Shown here piece after piece: positions 29,916 to 38,179 of a stretch of DNA of 64,000 bases (positions are counted from its first letter, which is position 1; every line of letters begins with the position of its first letter). The translations under genes were made by a program, and so were the position numbers. This stretch comes from Pyrococcus kukulkanii. Lineage in GTDB: Archaea > Methanobacteriota_B > Thermococci > Thermococcales > Thermococcaceae. A model generated the notes under the pieces. The model was not told the DNA's origin, did not search any database, and was given only the letters and a program-made list of their open reading frames with translations. Location of the stretch: NCBI RefSeq assembly GCF_041647995.1, contig NZ_JARRIB010000001.1, positions 248,001-312,000 on the forward strand. Direction: 5' to 3'.

Positions 29916-30920
29916 TTACCACATCTTTGGATACCAGTCCCTGGGCATGAACACTTTTTCTACGTCCACAGCTATCCCCTTGCTCTTCTGAAGCATCTCC
30001 TGACTTGTCATCATAGCCTTTCCTAAGGCCACCAACTCATCCTTGAGCGTCATTATGGCAACTAGATCCCCCTTCTTTATCCCAGCGTTAAGCTTGGCTA
30101 TCCCAGGAACCGCTAGGTCAGCGCCGTGCGTTACAGCGGCAACGGCTGAATCCTTTATCCACACCTTAGGCAGATGCTCAACGGCCTTCTCCATGGGTTG
30201 GATTGCCTTCCTGAAGTACTCCTCAATTCCATCCTCCTTCCAGAAGTGGTAGTAGTCCACGAGATCGTGGAGTGTTACGAGGGTTTCATCCTCCTTGAAG
30301 GGACCGCTCCTAGTTCTCCTAAGCTCGGCCATGTGAGCTCCAACACCCAAAGCTAGCCCTATGTGGTGAATAAGCGATCTTATGTAAGTTCCAGCCTCCA
30401 CTCCAACCCTAAACAGTACATCCCTGCCCTCTATTTCGAGGATCTCAATGTAGTAAACCTTCCTAGTCCTCAGCCTCCTCTTGACTGCACTCCTAAGGGG
30501 AGGCCTCTGGATTATCTCACCCTCAAACTCCTTCATCACCCTGATTATCTTATCCTCCGGAACGTCACCGTGGAGGTGCATCAAAGCTACGTACTCCTTT
30601 CCAGCCGGAAGTAAGGCCTGAACTACCCTTGTTGCCTTTTCTAAAGCTACGGGCAGGACTCCACTTACCTTAGGATCCAATGTTCCACCGTGGCCCGCCT
30701 TCTCCAAGTTGAATAACTTCTTTATCCAAGCAACGACCTCGTGACTCGTTGGTCCTGGAGGTTTATCCAAGTTTATAACTCCAAACTGCATGTGTAACTC
30801 TATAGGTCTCTTGTCCGGAGGAAAGCCCCACTTTGGATTGGTTTCAGCTTTCTCATCCTTGATGAGCACTTCCCTCTTAATATCAGCGGGAAGAATTCTC
30901 CTAACTTCATCCCTCGCCAT
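29916..30920 (-). CDS. cbf5: tRNA/rRNA pseudouridine synthase Cbf5
   Basis: 334 residues. The catalytic aspartate is Asp82 in GHGGTLDPKVSGVLP; FGVINLDKPPGPTSHEV and the PUA domain (from about residue 250, VTHGADLAVPGIAKLNAG) follow. It is the catalytic subunit of H/ACA guide RNPs and also makes psi55 in tRNA. ATG 30920 has GGTGAGG upstream and matches the known Pyrococcus N-terminus (MARDEVRRILPADIKRE). The C-terminus ends right after RDWYPKMW, a few residues shorter than in P. furiosus. Confidence 0.95.
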   Translation of the reverse strand: MARDEVRRILPADIKREVLIKDEKAETNPKWGFPPDKRPIELHMQFGVINLDKPPGPTSHEVVAWIKKLFNLEKAGHGGTLDPKVSGVLPVALEKATRVVQALLPAGKEYVALMHLHGDVPEDKIIRVMKEFEGEIIQRPPLRSAVKRRLRTRKVYYIEILEIEGRDVLFRVGVEAGTYIRSLIHHIGLALGVGAHMAELRRTRSGPFKEDETLVTLHDLVDYYHFWKEDGIEEYFRKAIQPMEKAVEHLPKVWIKDSAVAAVTHGADLAVPGIAKLNAGIKKGDLVAIMTLKDELVALGKAMMTSQEMLQKSKGIAVDVEKVFMPRDWYPKMW

Positions 30921-31032
30921 GAGCCTCACCAACTGGACACTTCTCGGCACCCTACTTTATAAATGAGTTGAAAAAGTTTTTAAAGGATTGCACGATTGTC
31001 TTGTGATTAAATAACACTGTAGGTGATATATC

Positions 31033-32397
31033 ATGCTCGAGGAAGTAAGGAAGCTTAGCGCGTATACAGCGTACAACGCTAACGTTGATGCTATAGTGAA
31101 TTTAAGAGCTGGAATCGTCCAAAACTTAATTGACTCTTTTGGAGCAGATGAAATCAGGAGGAGAATTGAAGAATATCCTAGGGAAATTAAAGAACCGTTA
31201 GACTTCGTTGCAAGGCTAATACATGCCCTCAAGACTGGAAAACCCATGGCCGTTCCCCTAACAAATGAGGAGATGCACAGGTGGTTTGATGAGACGTTCA
31301 AGTACGATATGGAGAGGATAGGGGGGCAGGCCGGAATAATAGCCAACTTAATGGCCGGGTTAAAGGTAAAAAAGGTCATAGCATATACCCCGTTCCTGCC
31401 AAAGAGGCTAGCAGAACTCTTCCGAAAAGGTGTCTTATACCCAGTAGTTGAGGATGGAAAGCTTAAGTTAAAGCCGATCCAAGAGGCATACAGGGAGGGG
31501 GATCCCCTTAAGGTCAACAGGATCTTCGAGTTCAGGAAGGGAATGAAGTTCAAGCTTGGGGACGAAGTTATAGAGGTTCCCCACTCCGGAAGGTTTATAG
31601 TGTCTTCAAGGTTCGAGAGCATAAGCAGGATCGAAACTAAAGATGAGCTCAGGCCCTTCCTCCCCGAGATAGGCAGGCAAGTTGATGGGGCAATCCTCTC
31701 CGGGTACCAGGGATTAAGGCTCCAGTACTCGGATGGAAAGGACGCGAACTACTATTTGAGGAAGGCGAAGGAAGATATAATGGCCCTCAAAGAGGCCGAC
31801 ATAAAGGTTCACGTAGAGTTTGCCTCAATCCAAGACAGGAAGCTTAGAAAGAAAGTAGTGACAAACGTATTCCCGCTCGTTGACAGCGTTGGAATGGACG
31901 AAGCTGAGATTGCATACATACTCAGCGTTCTCGGCTATAGGGATCTCGCGGATAGGATATTCACGTACAATAGGATTGAAGATGCAATCCTAGGTGGAAT
32001 GATAATACTCGACGAGCTCAACTTCGAGGTACTTCAGGTTCACACGATCTACTACCTTATGTACATAACCCACAGGGATAACCCCCTAAGTGAGGAGGAG
32101 CTTGCAAAAAGCCTAGAGTTTGGAGCAATCTTGGCCGCGACAAGGGCGTCCCTCGGAGATATAACGAAGCCGGAGGACTATGAAGTTGGACTCAAGGTTC
32201 CTTTCAATGAGAGGAGTGATTACATTAGGCTAAGGTTCGAAGAGGCGAAGAGGAAACTCAGGATGAGGGAGTATAAGGTTGTTGTCGTGCCCACAAGGCT
32301 AGTTCCAAACCCAGTTTCAACGGTTGGACTTGGAGATACAATTTCAACTGGAACATTTCTCAGTTATATTGCCCTTCTCAAGAAGCACTCCAAGTAA
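31033..32397 (+). CDS. glkA: ADP-dependent glucokinase
   Basis: 454 residues, ribokinase-like fold specific to the modified archaeal Embden-Meyerhof pathway. Phosphorylates glucose with ADP. YNANVDAIVNLRAGIVQ, GGQAGIIANLMAGL and the catalytic NPVSTVGLGDTISTGTF at the C-terminus are intact. TATA-like GTTTTTAAAGG lies about 55 bases upstream. It would take glucose released by the phosphorylase at the left of the window. Confidence 0.96.
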   Translation: MLEEVRKLSAYTAYNANVDAIVNLRAGIVQNLIDSFGADEIRRRIEEYPREIKEPLDFVARLIHALKTGKPMAVPLTNEEMHRWFDETFKYDMERIGGQAGIIANLMAGLKVKKVIAYTPFLPKRLAELFRKGVLYPVVEDGKLKLKPIQEAYREGDPLKVNRIFEFRKGMKFKLGDEVIEVPHSGRFIVSSRFESISRIETKDELRPFLPEIGRQVDGAILSGYQGLRLQYSDGKDANYYLRKAKEDIMALKEADIKVHVEFASIQDRKLRKKVVTNVFPLVDSVGMDEAEIAYILSVLGYRDLADRIFTYNRIEDAILGGMIILDELNFEVLQVHTIYYLMYITHRDNPLSEEELAKSLEFGAILAATRASLGDITKPEDYEVGLKVPFNERSDYIRLRFEEAKRKLRMREYKVVVVPTRLVPNPVSTVGLGDTISTGTFLSYIALLKKHSK

Positions 32398-32440
32398 CTT
32401 TTTAACTCCCTGGTACTTTTTTCACGATCAGGTGGTGCCA

Positions 32441-33625
32441 TTGGAGTTCAAGAAGTTGACTCCATACAAGGAGGCCCTCAAGATCCTTCTGGACGACGTT
32501 GAAGAAGTTGAGAGTGAGATCGTGCCCCTTGAAAAAGCTCTCGGAAGGGTACTTGCTGAGGATATAGTTTCCAGATTCATGGTACCTCCATTTGATAGGT
32601 CAGCAGTTGATGGGTATGCAGTTAGGGCTGAAGACACGTTTCCAGCTAGAGAGTACAGCCCAGTTGAGCTCGAGGTTGTAGAGGAAGTTCCAGCAGGAAT
32701 GACCCCAAAAAAGGAAGTAACCCCAGGAAAGGCCATTAAGGTTCTTACTGGGGCTAAGATTCCCAAGGGAGCTAATGCCGTGATAATGCAGGAGATCGCG
32801 AAGAGGGAGAAAAATAAGATATACGTGCTTAGACCCGTAGCCCCTGGCCAAAACATAGCATTTGCAGGAGAAGACGTAAAGGAAGGAGAGGTTGTAATGA
32901 AGAAGGGCCAAATCTTAAGGCCCCAGGATCTTGCAATGCTGAAAGCTCTCGGAATTAAAGAGGTTAAAGTTAAGAAGAGGCCCAAGGTTGGGATAATAAT
33001 CACCGGAAGCGAGCTTGTTGAGGAGCCAAGTGAAAAGGCCTTTGAAGAAGGGAAGATAGTTGAGACAAATTCAATAATGCTCATAGGCCTTGTAGAGAGG
33101 TACTTTGGGGAGCCCGTATTTTACGGGCTTGTATCCGATGATGAAGAGAAGATCGGGAAAGCAATTAAGAGGGCAAGAGAAGAGTGTGACCTAGTTCTAG
33201 TTACAGGAGGATCTGCCTTCGGGGACAGAGACTATGCCCACAAGTTCGTAAATCTGAAGTTTCATGGAACCACGATAAAGCCCGGAAGACCCATTGGCTA
33301 CGGTGAGAAGATCTTCATAATGAGCGGTTATCCAGCTGCAGTATTTGCCCAGTTCCACCTATTTGTCAAGCACGCACTAGCCAAGATGGTCGGAGCGAGG
33401 GATTACGAGGTGAAGGTTAGGGCAATACTGGAAGATGATGTACCCAGCCAGCTGGGAAGGTATGAGTTCGTGAAGGTTTACTATAAGGACGGAAGGGCAA
33501 GAGTCATGAAGAAGAAGGGAAGCGGAATAATCAGCTCCCTCGTCAAGAGTAACGCCTACCTTGAGGTTCCAGAAGACAGCGAAGGCTACAGGCGGGGGGA
33601 GGAAGTTTGGATTACTCTATACTAA
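32441..33625 (+). CDS. moeA: Molybdopterin molybdotransferase MoeA
   Basis: About 394 residues. FDRSAVDGYAVRAEDTF, VLTGAKIPKGANAVIMQE, TGSELVE and VTGGSAFGDRDYAHKF are MoeA/gephyrin motifs; the C-terminal domain IV runs from about residue 320. Inserts Mo or W into molybdopterin, needed for the tungsten enzymes of Pyrococcus. I start at TTG 32441 (MEFKKLTPYKEAL), with AGGTGG five bases upstream; GTG 32435 would overlap that site. The frame runs upstream into the glucokinase gene without family match. Confidence 0.9.
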   Translation: MEFKKLTPYKEALKILLDDVEEVESEIVPLEKALGRVLAEDIVSRFMVPPFDRSAVDGYAVRAEDTFPAREYSPVELEVVEEVPAGMTPKKEVTPGKAIKVLTGAKIPKGANAVIMQEIAKREKNKIYVLRPVAPGQNIAFAGEDVKEGEVVMKKGQILRPQDLAMLKALGIKEVKVKKRPKVGIIITGSELVEEPSEKAFEEGKIVETNSIMLIGLVERYFGEPVFYGLVSDDEEKIGKAIKRAREECDLVLVTGGSAFGDRDYAHKFVNLKFHGTTIKPGRPIGYGEKIFIMSGYPAAVFAQFHLFVKHALAKMVGARDYEVKVRAILEDDVPSQLGRYEFVKVYYKDGRARVMKKKGSGIISSLVKSNAYLEVPEDSEGYRRGEEVWITLY

Positions 33626-35148
33626 AAAGGAGATGGAGGGGGATAGTGTTTTTTTCTTACTTAATCCTTCTCATTGGAGGCTCAACGTACTACATGATCG
33701 AATGGGCTAAAGTTGAAGATTATATGGGAGATGAGGTCTGGTACGTCTCAGCAACTAGAAATATGCTCTCCCTTCTTGGTGTCAAGGTCAAATACATAGA
33801 GAACGACACCGGCGGGGTTAACGTGATCTATAATGAACCCCTGTACGCGGGAAAGGTTATAGTCTACTTCCACGGCCTCAAGTTCGAGGGGCTCTATAGG
33901 GAATATCCCCAACTCCCCGAGTTCGCAAGGAAGCTTGGAGTGAGGATTAAAGTCATACCTTTTAATTATACGAGAAATGAAAGTGAATGGGAAAATTTAA
34001 AGCTAAAAATCTGGGAAATCGCTTATAGAAATTCTTTTACAAGCTATACAACGTACTCCGAGTTCCCTGGTGTTTACTACGAAATCCCAGAAGAGTACCT
34101 AAAAAACTTCACAAAAGAAACCGAAGGGATCAAGGGAGTGAGGATTGTGCCGGGGTATAGGTATCCTGACAAGGAGAACATCCACAAGTACTTGAACACC
34201 GAACACCCCTTCCTGGGAAAAGACCTGATAGCCTTGGGGATGCTCATAAACGATAAGCCCTTCTACTGGAGGATTCCCGGGATAGTGGAGCACGCCCTTA
34301 TAGTTATGGTAGTAGTATTCGTAACTTACAGGCTAACGAAGAGTTATCTTGCATCAGCAATAGCCGCGACCTTTTCAGCTCTAGATCCATTGTTATTCGC
34401 AACGGGGATCGTTGCGATGCTTGACATACACGTCGCATTCTTCGTGGCATTGTTCATGCTTACGATAGCCCTCAACAGGATTAGACTTTCCGGGTTTACT
34501 TTAGGACTAGCTGCGGCAACTAAGCTGAGCGGGGCCTTCGTATTTCCAATCTTATGGATCAAGATATTGAGGAAGAAGGACTGGAAGGAATTCATACTTT
34601 CTGGAGTCGTGCTGCCAATCGTGGGATTCATGATTCCGGAGATCCCAATAATAAAAGCGATAGGCTTTATTCCATGGTTCCAAGAGTTCCTGGGAAGCTT
34701 CGCCTGGCATTTAAGCTTCAAAGGTGAGCACCCCGCAGAAGCTCCCTTCTGGATGTGGTTCATCTCATTAAAACCCTTCCCGTTCCACTACAATCCAGAT
34801 GTCTATGCGGTTACCGATCCGATACTAATGCTTGCGATGGTTGTCTTCATATTCGCCGTGCCGTACGTTGCTACAAGGAGGAGAGGGTTGCACGAAATAT
34901 TCTGGATGTTCTGGTCCATAGTGGGGTTCTTTGCACTACACTACATTCTAGGGGGAAAGACCCAGTTCATATTCTATGCAACTCCACTCGTACCTCCGGC
35001 GGCAGTGGCCTTAGGCGTTATAGGTTACGACATCATCAAGTGGGAGTACTTCGAGAAGTCCCTGAGGATGTACTGGAAGTGGATAAAGGAGTACTTCGAA
35101 GGCTGGCTCGAAATTCTAAGACTTCTTAAAAAACTTGTCAAGCGTTAG
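33607..35148 (+). CDS. Membrane glycosyltransferase, PMT-like (GT-C fold)
   Basis: 513 residues with around nine hydrophobic segments. An N-terminal anchor is followed by an external loop containing the acidic pair in YMGDEVWYVSATRNML, typical of dolichyl-phosphate-mannose-dependent transferases; EHPFLGKDLIALGM and the later transmembrane block (IVEHALIVMVVVFVTYRL onward) match the PMT/ArnT group. Acts on a lipid-linked sugar donor at the outer membrane face. Overlaps moeA by 19 bases and starts at TTG 33607, preceded by GGGGGGAGGAAGT. Its 3' end overlaps rnhB by 33 bases. Confidence 0.8.
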   Translation: MDYSILKRRWRGIVFFSYLILLIGGSTYYMIEWAKVEDYMGDEVWYVSATRNMLSLLGVKVKYIENDTGGVNVIYNEPLYAGKVIVYFHGLKFEGLYREYPQLPEFARKLGVRIKVIPFNYTRNESEWENLKLKIWEIAYRNSFTSYTTYSEFPGVYYEIPEEYLKNFTKETEGIKGVRIVPGYRYPDKENIHKYLNTEHPFLGKDLIALGMLINDKPFYWRIPGIVEHALIVMVVVFVTYRLTKSYLASAIAATFSALDPLLFATGIVAMLDIHVAFFVALFMLTIALNRIRLSGFTLGLAAATKLSGAFVFPILWIKILRKKDWKEFILSGVVLPIVGFMIPEIPIIKAIGFIPWFQEFLGSFAWHLSFKGEHPAEAPFWMWFISLKPFPFHYNPDVYAVTDPILMLAMVVFIFAVPYVATRRRGLHEIFWMFWSIVGFFALHYILGGKTQFIFYATPLVPPAAVALGVIGYDIIKWEYFEKSLRMYWKWIKEYFEGWLEILRLLKKLVKR

Positions 35149-35784
35149 CTGCTCCCCTTTATACTTCTCTTCAATCCTCTTTACAGTATCCCACGTTCTC
35201 CTAACTATCGGAGGAAAGCTCCTGTGAACCTTAAACCACCCTTCAAGCCACATCCTCGTTCTAGGATCGCTTGGATAGCCGGAGCCAAAGTCACCGTACT
35301 CTTCCTTTAACTTCTCCACCTCCTCATCCCTCGTCACCTTCGCGAGGATTGATGCGGCTGAAACTATTGGGTACTTAGCATCGGCCTTATGCTCGGCAAT
35401 GACATCGGCCTCATAGGAGAGCCTAGCCTTTATTGCCTTAGCGAACCCCTCGGCCTTAACATCGGCGGCATCGGCATATATTATCTGGGGTCTCACATTA
35501 AGAGAGTTTAAAGCCTGAGCGAACTTCTCAACCTCAAGCTCGTTCATACTTCCCTTTCTAGAGTCTATTTCCTGGGGCCACACCTTTAGGATAAAGTAGT
35601 CATCAAGGATAGAAGTTATTTTATTAAACAATTCTCTCCTTCTCTCGGGAGTTAATTGCTTCGAATCCCTAACACCAATGCCCCTAAGCCTCTCAAGTTT
35701 ATCCTCGCTAGCCACGGCCACCGCTATGACGAGCGGCCCAATTGCCGGCCCTCTTCCAGCTTCATCTATTCCTGCCATTATCAT
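35116..35784 (-). CDS. rnhB: Ribonuclease HII
   Basis: 222 residues. GIDEAGRGPAIGPLVIAVAV holds the Asp-Glu pair and GRG motif, IYADAADVKAEGFAK another acid, and HKADAKYPIVSAASILAKV the last aspartate. Removes RNA and single ribonucleotides from DNA. The ATG overlaps the stop of the upstream metal permease by four bases, and its 3' end overlaps the convergent glycosyltransferase. Confidence 0.95.
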   Translation of the reverse strand: MIMAGIDEAGRGPAIGPLVIAVAVASEDKLERLRGIGVRDSKQLTPERRRELFNKITSILDDYFILKVWPQEIDSRKGSMNELEVEKFAQALNSLNVRPQIIYADAADVKAEGFAKAIKARLSYEADVIAEHKADAKYPIVSAASILAKVTRDEEVEKLKEEYGDFGSGYPSDPRTRMWLEGWFKVHRSFPPIVRRTWDTVKRIEEKYKGEQLTLDKFFKKS

Positions 35785-36611
35785 GCCAGCTTCCTCCTAA
35801 CCATTAACGCCCCATAGAGGGTTCCAAGGAAGACAGTTGCCAAACCACTCGGCGGAACGTCTAAAAGGTACCCGAGGATTACGGAGGAAACCTGGGTTAA
35901 AAGGGTTATACCCAAGCTAAGGCCAATTAACCCGCGGAGATCCTTTGAAAGTGTTAAGGCTATGGCCCCAGGGAGAACGGCGAGGACTTGAAGGGTTATC
36001 AGCCCAACGGTTTTAACTATCAAACCACCGATTGCACCCACTAAGAAGTAGAGGATCATGAGGTAGAGCCTCACGTTTCCTCCATGGCTTTCAAGACCTT
36101 CAGGATCGAAGCTCAGGTAGATGAAGTCCCTGTAAAAGGCAAGCATTATCGCGAAGGCTATAACTCCACCAAGGACGAGCATCCAGAGGTCATTCAAAGT
36201 TATGAGAAATATCTCACCGGTGAGGTAAGTTACGATGCTCTCGGAAAGGCCGAAGTAAGGCTTAGAAGCCATGACCTTGTAAAGAATTCCAAAGCCAAGA
36301 ACAGTTAAACCAGCAACTAGTCCTGCAGTAGCCCCAACCGCCGTATCCGAGGAGTAGCCCCTTATCTCCATCTCGGCTATTATCATAACAACGACTATCG
36401 CAACGATTAGGGATATCCAAAATATCAGGGAGAGGTTACCAACCATTAATCCGAGGATCATCCCCAAAACCGCCCCGAAAAGGAGGGCATGAAAAGTTGC
36501 GTGGGTGAGGAAGGCTATCCCCTTAACGTTTATGAGAGGGCTTAATAAGCCAAGGAGAGTTCCAACCATCAAACTCGCTAGTATTGCTCTGAATAAATAT
36601 TCCTCTATCAT
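35781..36611 (-). CDS. Metal ABC transporter permease (ABC-3 family)
   Basis: 276 residues with about eight hydrophobic segments. FLTHATFHALLFGAVLGM, DTAVGATAGLVAGLTVLG and KTVGLITLQVLAVLPGAIAL are the ZnuB/MntB-type family markers. Membrane half of a zinc or manganese importer with the ATPase just upstream (one-base gap). The binding protein is not in this operon. Confidence 0.9.
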   Translation of the reverse strand: MIEEYLFRAILASLMVGTLLGLLSPLINVKGIAFLTHATFHALLFGAVLGMILGLMVGNLSLIFWISLIVAIVVVMIIAEMEIRGYSSDTAVGATAGLVAGLTVLGFGILYKVMASKPYFGLSESIVTYLTGEIFLITLNDLWMLVLGGVIAFAIMLAFYRDFIYLSFDPEGLESHGGNVRLYLMILYFLVGAIGGLIVKTVGLITLQVLAVLPGAIALTLSKDLRGLIGLSLGITLLTQVSSVILGYLLDVPPSGLATVFLGTLYGALMVRRKLA

Positions 36612-36612
36612 T

Positions 36613-37395
36613 TTACCTCACCCTCAAATGTACGTCACCTATTATGCAGTACAACCTCTCTCCAACCTTCACAGTTCTCGATGCCGGTCCATAAACACTC
36701 CCTATTATCTCATCCCTCAGAACCTCTTCGGGCGTTCCAAAAGCCACCAGTCTTCTGTCTATTAACATTACCTTGTCTCCTATTTCGATCAGCGGATTAA
36801 CGTCGTGAGTCGTTATAATCATTGTAAGCCCGATCTCAGCCTTTATCTTTGAAAGGGTGGAAGTTGCATCTATCCTGGCCTTGGGGTCTAAAGCTGACAG
36901 GGGTTCGTCCAAGAGCAACAACTCAGGGTTCGACATTAGGGCTCGGGCAATTAAAACTCTCTGCCTCTGACCACCGCTGAGCTCCCTAAACGGTCTTTCG
37001 GCAAGGTACTTAAGCCCCAGGAAGTCCAGAACCTCCAGAGCCCTATCTATGATATCCCTGGGAACATTAAAGTGAACTATGCCCTTCCTATAAAGGGCAC
37101 CCATCGCGACGACATCGAGAACACTTAAGGGAACTCTCGTGTTAAGGGAGAAGGTCTGAGGGACGTAAGCTACCCTATCTTTTACCTCGAGTGGAGGCCT
37201 CCCAAACACCAAGATCTTTCCCCTATATTCGGTGTGAAATCCAGCAAGAACCCTGAGTAGAGTTGTTTTACCTGCACCGTTAGGGCCAAGCAAGAGCATC
37301 GTCTCGCCTTTTTTAAGTTTAAACGTCAAATCTTTCACGGCCTCATAACCATTATAGGTTATCGTGAGGTTTTCTGCCTCTATAACGTACTCCAT
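36613..37395 (-). CDS. Metal ABC transporter ATPase (ZnuC/MntA-like)
   Basis: 260 residues. Walker A GPNGAGKTT, Q-loop YVPQTFSL, signature LSGGQRQR, Walker B LLLLDEPLSALDP and switch histidine TTHDVN are all present. Belongs to the zinc/manganese importer ATPase group and pairs with the next permease. First gene of the unit znuC-permease-rnhB; an operator-like palindrome overlaps its promoter. Confidence 0.9.
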   Translation of the reverse strand: MEYVIEAENLTITYNGYEAVKDLTFKLKKGETMLLLGPNGAGKTTLLRVLAGFHTEYRGKILVFGRPPLEVKDRVAYVPQTFSLNTRVPLSVLDVVAMGALYRKGIVHFNVPRDIIDRALEVLDFLGLKYLAERPFRELSGGQRQRVLIARALMSNPELLLLDEPLSALDPKARIDATSTLSKIKAEIGLTMIITTHDVNPLIEIGDKVMLIDRRLVAFGTPEEVLRDEIIGSVYGPASRTVKVGERLYCIIGDVHLRVR

Positions 37396-37408
37396 GTGGC
37401 CTCGCCGG

Positions 37409-37436
37409 AATTTGGTTCGCCTAATTCAGTTAAAAG
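37409..37436 (-). promoter_or_regulatory. Putative metal-regulator operator and promoter of the metal ABC operon
   Basis: AATTTGGTTCGCCTAATT (37409-37426) is an imperfect palindrome with arms AATTTGG and CCTAATT. It resembles the TTAGGxxxxCCTAA sites of DtxR/MntR-type metal regulators. On the minus strand a TATA-like CTTTTAACTG (37427-37436) lies directly upstream, so the palindrome falls around the transcription start, where a repressor would act. The regulator gene is not in the window. Confidence 0.45.
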
Positions 37437-37461
37437 GATTTTCATTAGGGGACAGTTCTGT

Positions 37462-37517
37462 GTATCAGCTATGAGCGCCCTCATCACCAGCTCAGCGGGT
37501 CCATCTTCATCATGCGA
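37462..37517 (-). ncRNA. C/D box sRNA (2'-O-methylation guide)
   Basis: Read on the minus strand it has C box ATGATGA (37507-37513), an 11-base guide AGATGGACCCG, D' box CTGA (37492-37495), four bases, C' box GTGATGA (37481-37487), a 12-base guide GGGCGCTCATAG, and D box CTGA (37465-37468). This is the exact compact geometry of archaeal C/D sRNAs assembled with L7Ae, Nop5 and fibrillarin. By the box-plus-five rule the targets would be methylated at the U of CGGG-U-CCAUCU and the G of CUAU-G-AGCGCCC. A TATA-like box (complement of 37539-37550) lies upstream. Confidence 0.85.
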
Positions 37518-37556
37518 ACCACTTTGGTACTAATGCGAGCTTTTAATACTTTTAGG

Positions 37557-37633
37557 CTTTCCGCACTATTCCGTCTCTAGCTATACGAGAAGCCACACAT
37601 ATTAGCTGTTTAGATTTCTACACTATTCGATGG
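37557..37633 (-). repeat. Two decayed CRISPR repeat remnants beyond the trailer end
   Basis: CTTTCCGCACTATTCCGT (37557-37574) and TTTCTACACTATTCGATGG (37615-37633) match the first half of the array repeat (CTTTCCACACTATTCAG) with a few changes but lose the second half. They lie 57 bases apart and just before the first recognisable repeat, as expected for the old, degrading end of an array. Confidence 0.6.
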
Positions 37634-37655
37634 TTTTTATTTACAACAATTCAAA

Positions 37656-38179
37656 ATTCCACACTATTCAGTTCTACGGAAACTGCTATGATGTGAGAAT
37701 TTATAGGTGCGGTTGGCCAGAGTTATTCTTTCCACACTATTCAGTTCTACGGAAACGTTGGGAACCTGGGGGCGTATACAGTGCTTGCTGATGCAGCAAG
37801 AACCGCTTTCCACACTATTCAGTTCTACGGAAACAATAAGGTTGAGGTCAAATCTGATAAGGGGGTTCCGGCTTTCCACACTATTCAGTTCTACGGAAAC
37901 TAGGGTCGTCCTGACCGAGGCCGTCCCGACGGCGGCGGTGGACGCTTTCCACACTATTCAGTTCTACGGAAACGGGAAGGTATCCGCAATTACCGGGCTC
38001 CCAATAGGGGAGGTCACTTTCCACACTATTCAGTTCTACGGAAACCCCCCACTGATACGCCCAGACCTGAAGACGACCCCAGCGGGTTTCCACACTATTC
38101 AGTTCTACGGAAACGCAACAGGAAGGCAAGCAAGTTCGGCATGTTCGTCAGTTTCCACACTATTCAGTTCTACGGAAAC
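37656..38179 (-). CRISPR. CRISPR array, 8 repeats and 7 spacers
   Basis: Repeats of 28 bases (29 with a variable last G) read GTTTCCGTAGAACTG plus AATAGTGTGGAAA on the minus strand. They end at 37683, 37756, 37834, 37900, 37973, 38045, 38114 and 38179 on the plus strand. The repeats in between are identical; the one at 37656 has one change at its outer base, marking the trailer end. Spacers are 45, 50, 38, 45, 44, 41 and 37 bases. The orientation (GTTTCC first, decayed repeats at the low end) puts the leader at higher coordinates. No cas gene is in the window, so processing must use Cas proteins encoded elsewhere. Confidence 0.97.

Noticed and set aside
32428-33084. A 218-codon open frame antisense to moeA, and similar large antisense frames over the GH65, ftsY and DRG genes.
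   Set aside because: Ser/Thr/Leu-rich shadows of real coding sequence, with no family match, typical for this codon usage.
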